Origin: Prochlorococcus marinus str. MIT 9211
Lineage (GTDB): Bacteria; Cyanobacteriota; Cyanobacteriia; PCC-6307; Cyanobiaceae
Length of the DNA: 64,000 nucleotides
Reading direction: 5' to 3'
NCBI RefSeq assembly: GCF_000018585.1
Contig: NC_009976.1
Span: forward strand, 429,982 to 493,981
Each line of letters starts with the position of its first letter. Positions within the stretch are counted from its first letter, which is position 1. Made by a program: the position numbers and the translations under genes. Positions 63,401 to 64,000 of the stretch are shown one piece after another. The notes under the pieces are model-generated. The model ran no database searches. It worked only from the letters and a program-made list of their open reading frames with translations, and had not been told where the DNA came from.

Positions 63401-64000
63401 TTAATTAGTTATGCTTGCCAGTGCAGCATCTACAGCCTTTTGTTGGTCTCTTCGAGTAATCCAATGATGATAAGTACGCGTATGAATTGCTACTGAATGT
63501 CCCATCATTCTGGCTGAAACTGTGTCAGGAAGACCAAGATGTATTGTGCGAATTGCCCAGGCATGTCTTAAATCATATGGAGTAAGAGGGAGGTTATATC
63601 TGCGAAATTGTTCAGAGACTCTTTTCCCTACTTGTTGTAGGGTTGTTTGGGAGAGGTCTGTTTCAATTTTGGGAAGAGTATTTGAATTTTCTCCTAGTTG
63701 ATTTAAATCAAATAGGTTTATCCATTGAGGCGGAAATGGCCAAACCTGATGTTCTCCAGTCTTTGTATTAGGAAATACTCTTAATATTTTATCGCCATCA
63801 TTTTTGAGGCAAGAAATATCACAAAAAAACACTTCATGATTTCTTAGGCCATATGTGGCCATTAACCCAAAAACTAATTTCCACTCAGGGTTGGGAATTA
63901 ATTGATAAGCTTCCTCAATTTGTGCATCACTTGGTAATTTCCTAAATTGTGCTTTATGCAATCCATATCCATATGATTTCTTTCTCCAATTGTCTGGGAG
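63401..64000 (-). CDS. Tyrosine recombinase (phage integrase family), 5' end outside the window
   Basis: The frame is open to the right edge, so the N-terminus is missing; 199 residues of the C-terminal part are seen. Catalytic-domain residues of tyrosine recombinases are visible: Arg in ATYGLRNHEVF, the LRHAWAIRTIHLG segment (His-Arg), MMGHS (second His) and the nucleophile in RTYHHW. Family members resolve chromosome dimers or integrate elements; without neighbours beyond the edge I cannot tell which. No attachment-site repeats or phage genes are visible here. cobO lies downstream on the same strand, 73 bases away. Confidence 0.85.
   Translation of the reverse strand, partial: LPDNWRKKSYGYGLHKAQFRKLPSDAQIEEAYQLIPNPEWKLVFGLMATYGLRNHEVFFCDISCLKNDGDKILRVFPNTKTGEHQVWPFPPQWINLFDLNQLGENSNTLPKIETDLSQTTLQQVGKRVSEQFRRYNLPLTPYDLRHAWAIRTIHLGLPDTVSARMMGHSVAIHTRTYHHWITRRDQQKAVDAALASITN

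Noticed and set aside
63401-64000. Genomic island or prophage call from the integrase
   Set aside because: A lone recombinase without phage genes, attachment-site repeats or compositional change is insufficient.
1-64000. Novel defence, secretion or biosynthetic cluster
   Set aside because: Neighbouring genes belong to recognised core families; no co-directional group of unknown proteins of the kind expected for such a system was found.

Overview
This is an AT-rich, gene-dense cyanobacterial chromosome segment. Cytochrome b6f genes (petC-petA), photosystem I genes (psaJ, psaF), psb27, a short high-light-inducible protein, the C5 tetrapyrrole enzyme HemL and several cyanobacterial DUF families identify the phylum. 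The short intergenic gaps, the many small overlaps between converging genes and the combination of families suggest marine Prochlorococcus, probably a low-light type with intermediate base composition. That lineage is inferred from gene content and protein sequence; no database search was done. Almost everything here looks like vertically inherited core genome.

Layout. 0-8 kb: LD-carboxypeptidase (partial), ubiA, ppx, a RodZ-like HTH membrane protein, cobM-lgt, petC-petA, DUF3067 and tatC. 8-16 kb: a ribosome-quality-control protein (RqcH/NFACT), gmk, psaJ-psaF, tsaD, an hli gene, DUF1643, a Na+/H+ antiporter and gltX. 16-17 kb: a translation cluster of rplS, tRNA-Trp, a small KOW/SH3-like protein, tRNA-Asp and gltX. 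17-28 kb: map, an SDR, a BioD/DRTGG P-loop protein, a SLOG protein, YajQ, a prohibitin, hemL, xthA, two lineage-specific proteins, larC and a flippase-like membrane protein. 28-40 kb: a fused iron permease, phhB, YjbQ, an M32 carboxypeptidase, ppa, hemC, the principal sigma factor, priA, a TPR-DUF3153 protein and argB. 40-50 kb: DUF2854, ssb, a broken cobK, cutA, a PfkB kinase, purA, psb27, proS, a HTH protein, a second pyrophosphatase and a Spx/ArsC protein. 50-64 kb: a membrane protein, lepB, a dihydroorotase-like protein without its active-site ligands, a double histidine phosphatase, a CPBP protease, an FtsL-like protein with ftsI, tal, a geranylgeranyl-reductase-family flavoprotein, frr-pyrH, cobO and a tyrosine recombinase cut by the window edge.

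How the genes fit together. Tetrapyrrole supply (hemL, hemC), corrinoid synthesis (cobM, cobK, cobO), electron transport (petA, petC, psaF, psaJ, psb27), envelope and export functions (lgt, tatC, lepB, ftsI) and translation (gltX, proS, rplS, frr, RqcH, TsaD, tRNAs) make up most of the content. No CRISPR array, prophage, insertion sequence, restriction or toxin-antitoxin system is visible. I did not find a clear new multi-gene system. The most notable items are cobK with at least two disabling lesions, a second pyrophosphatase lacking a metal-binding aspartate, a pseudo-dihydroorotase, a TPR protein with an internal lipobox-like site, Psb27 without a lipid-anchor cysteine, an FtsL candidate ahead of ftsI, and several structured intergenic regions.
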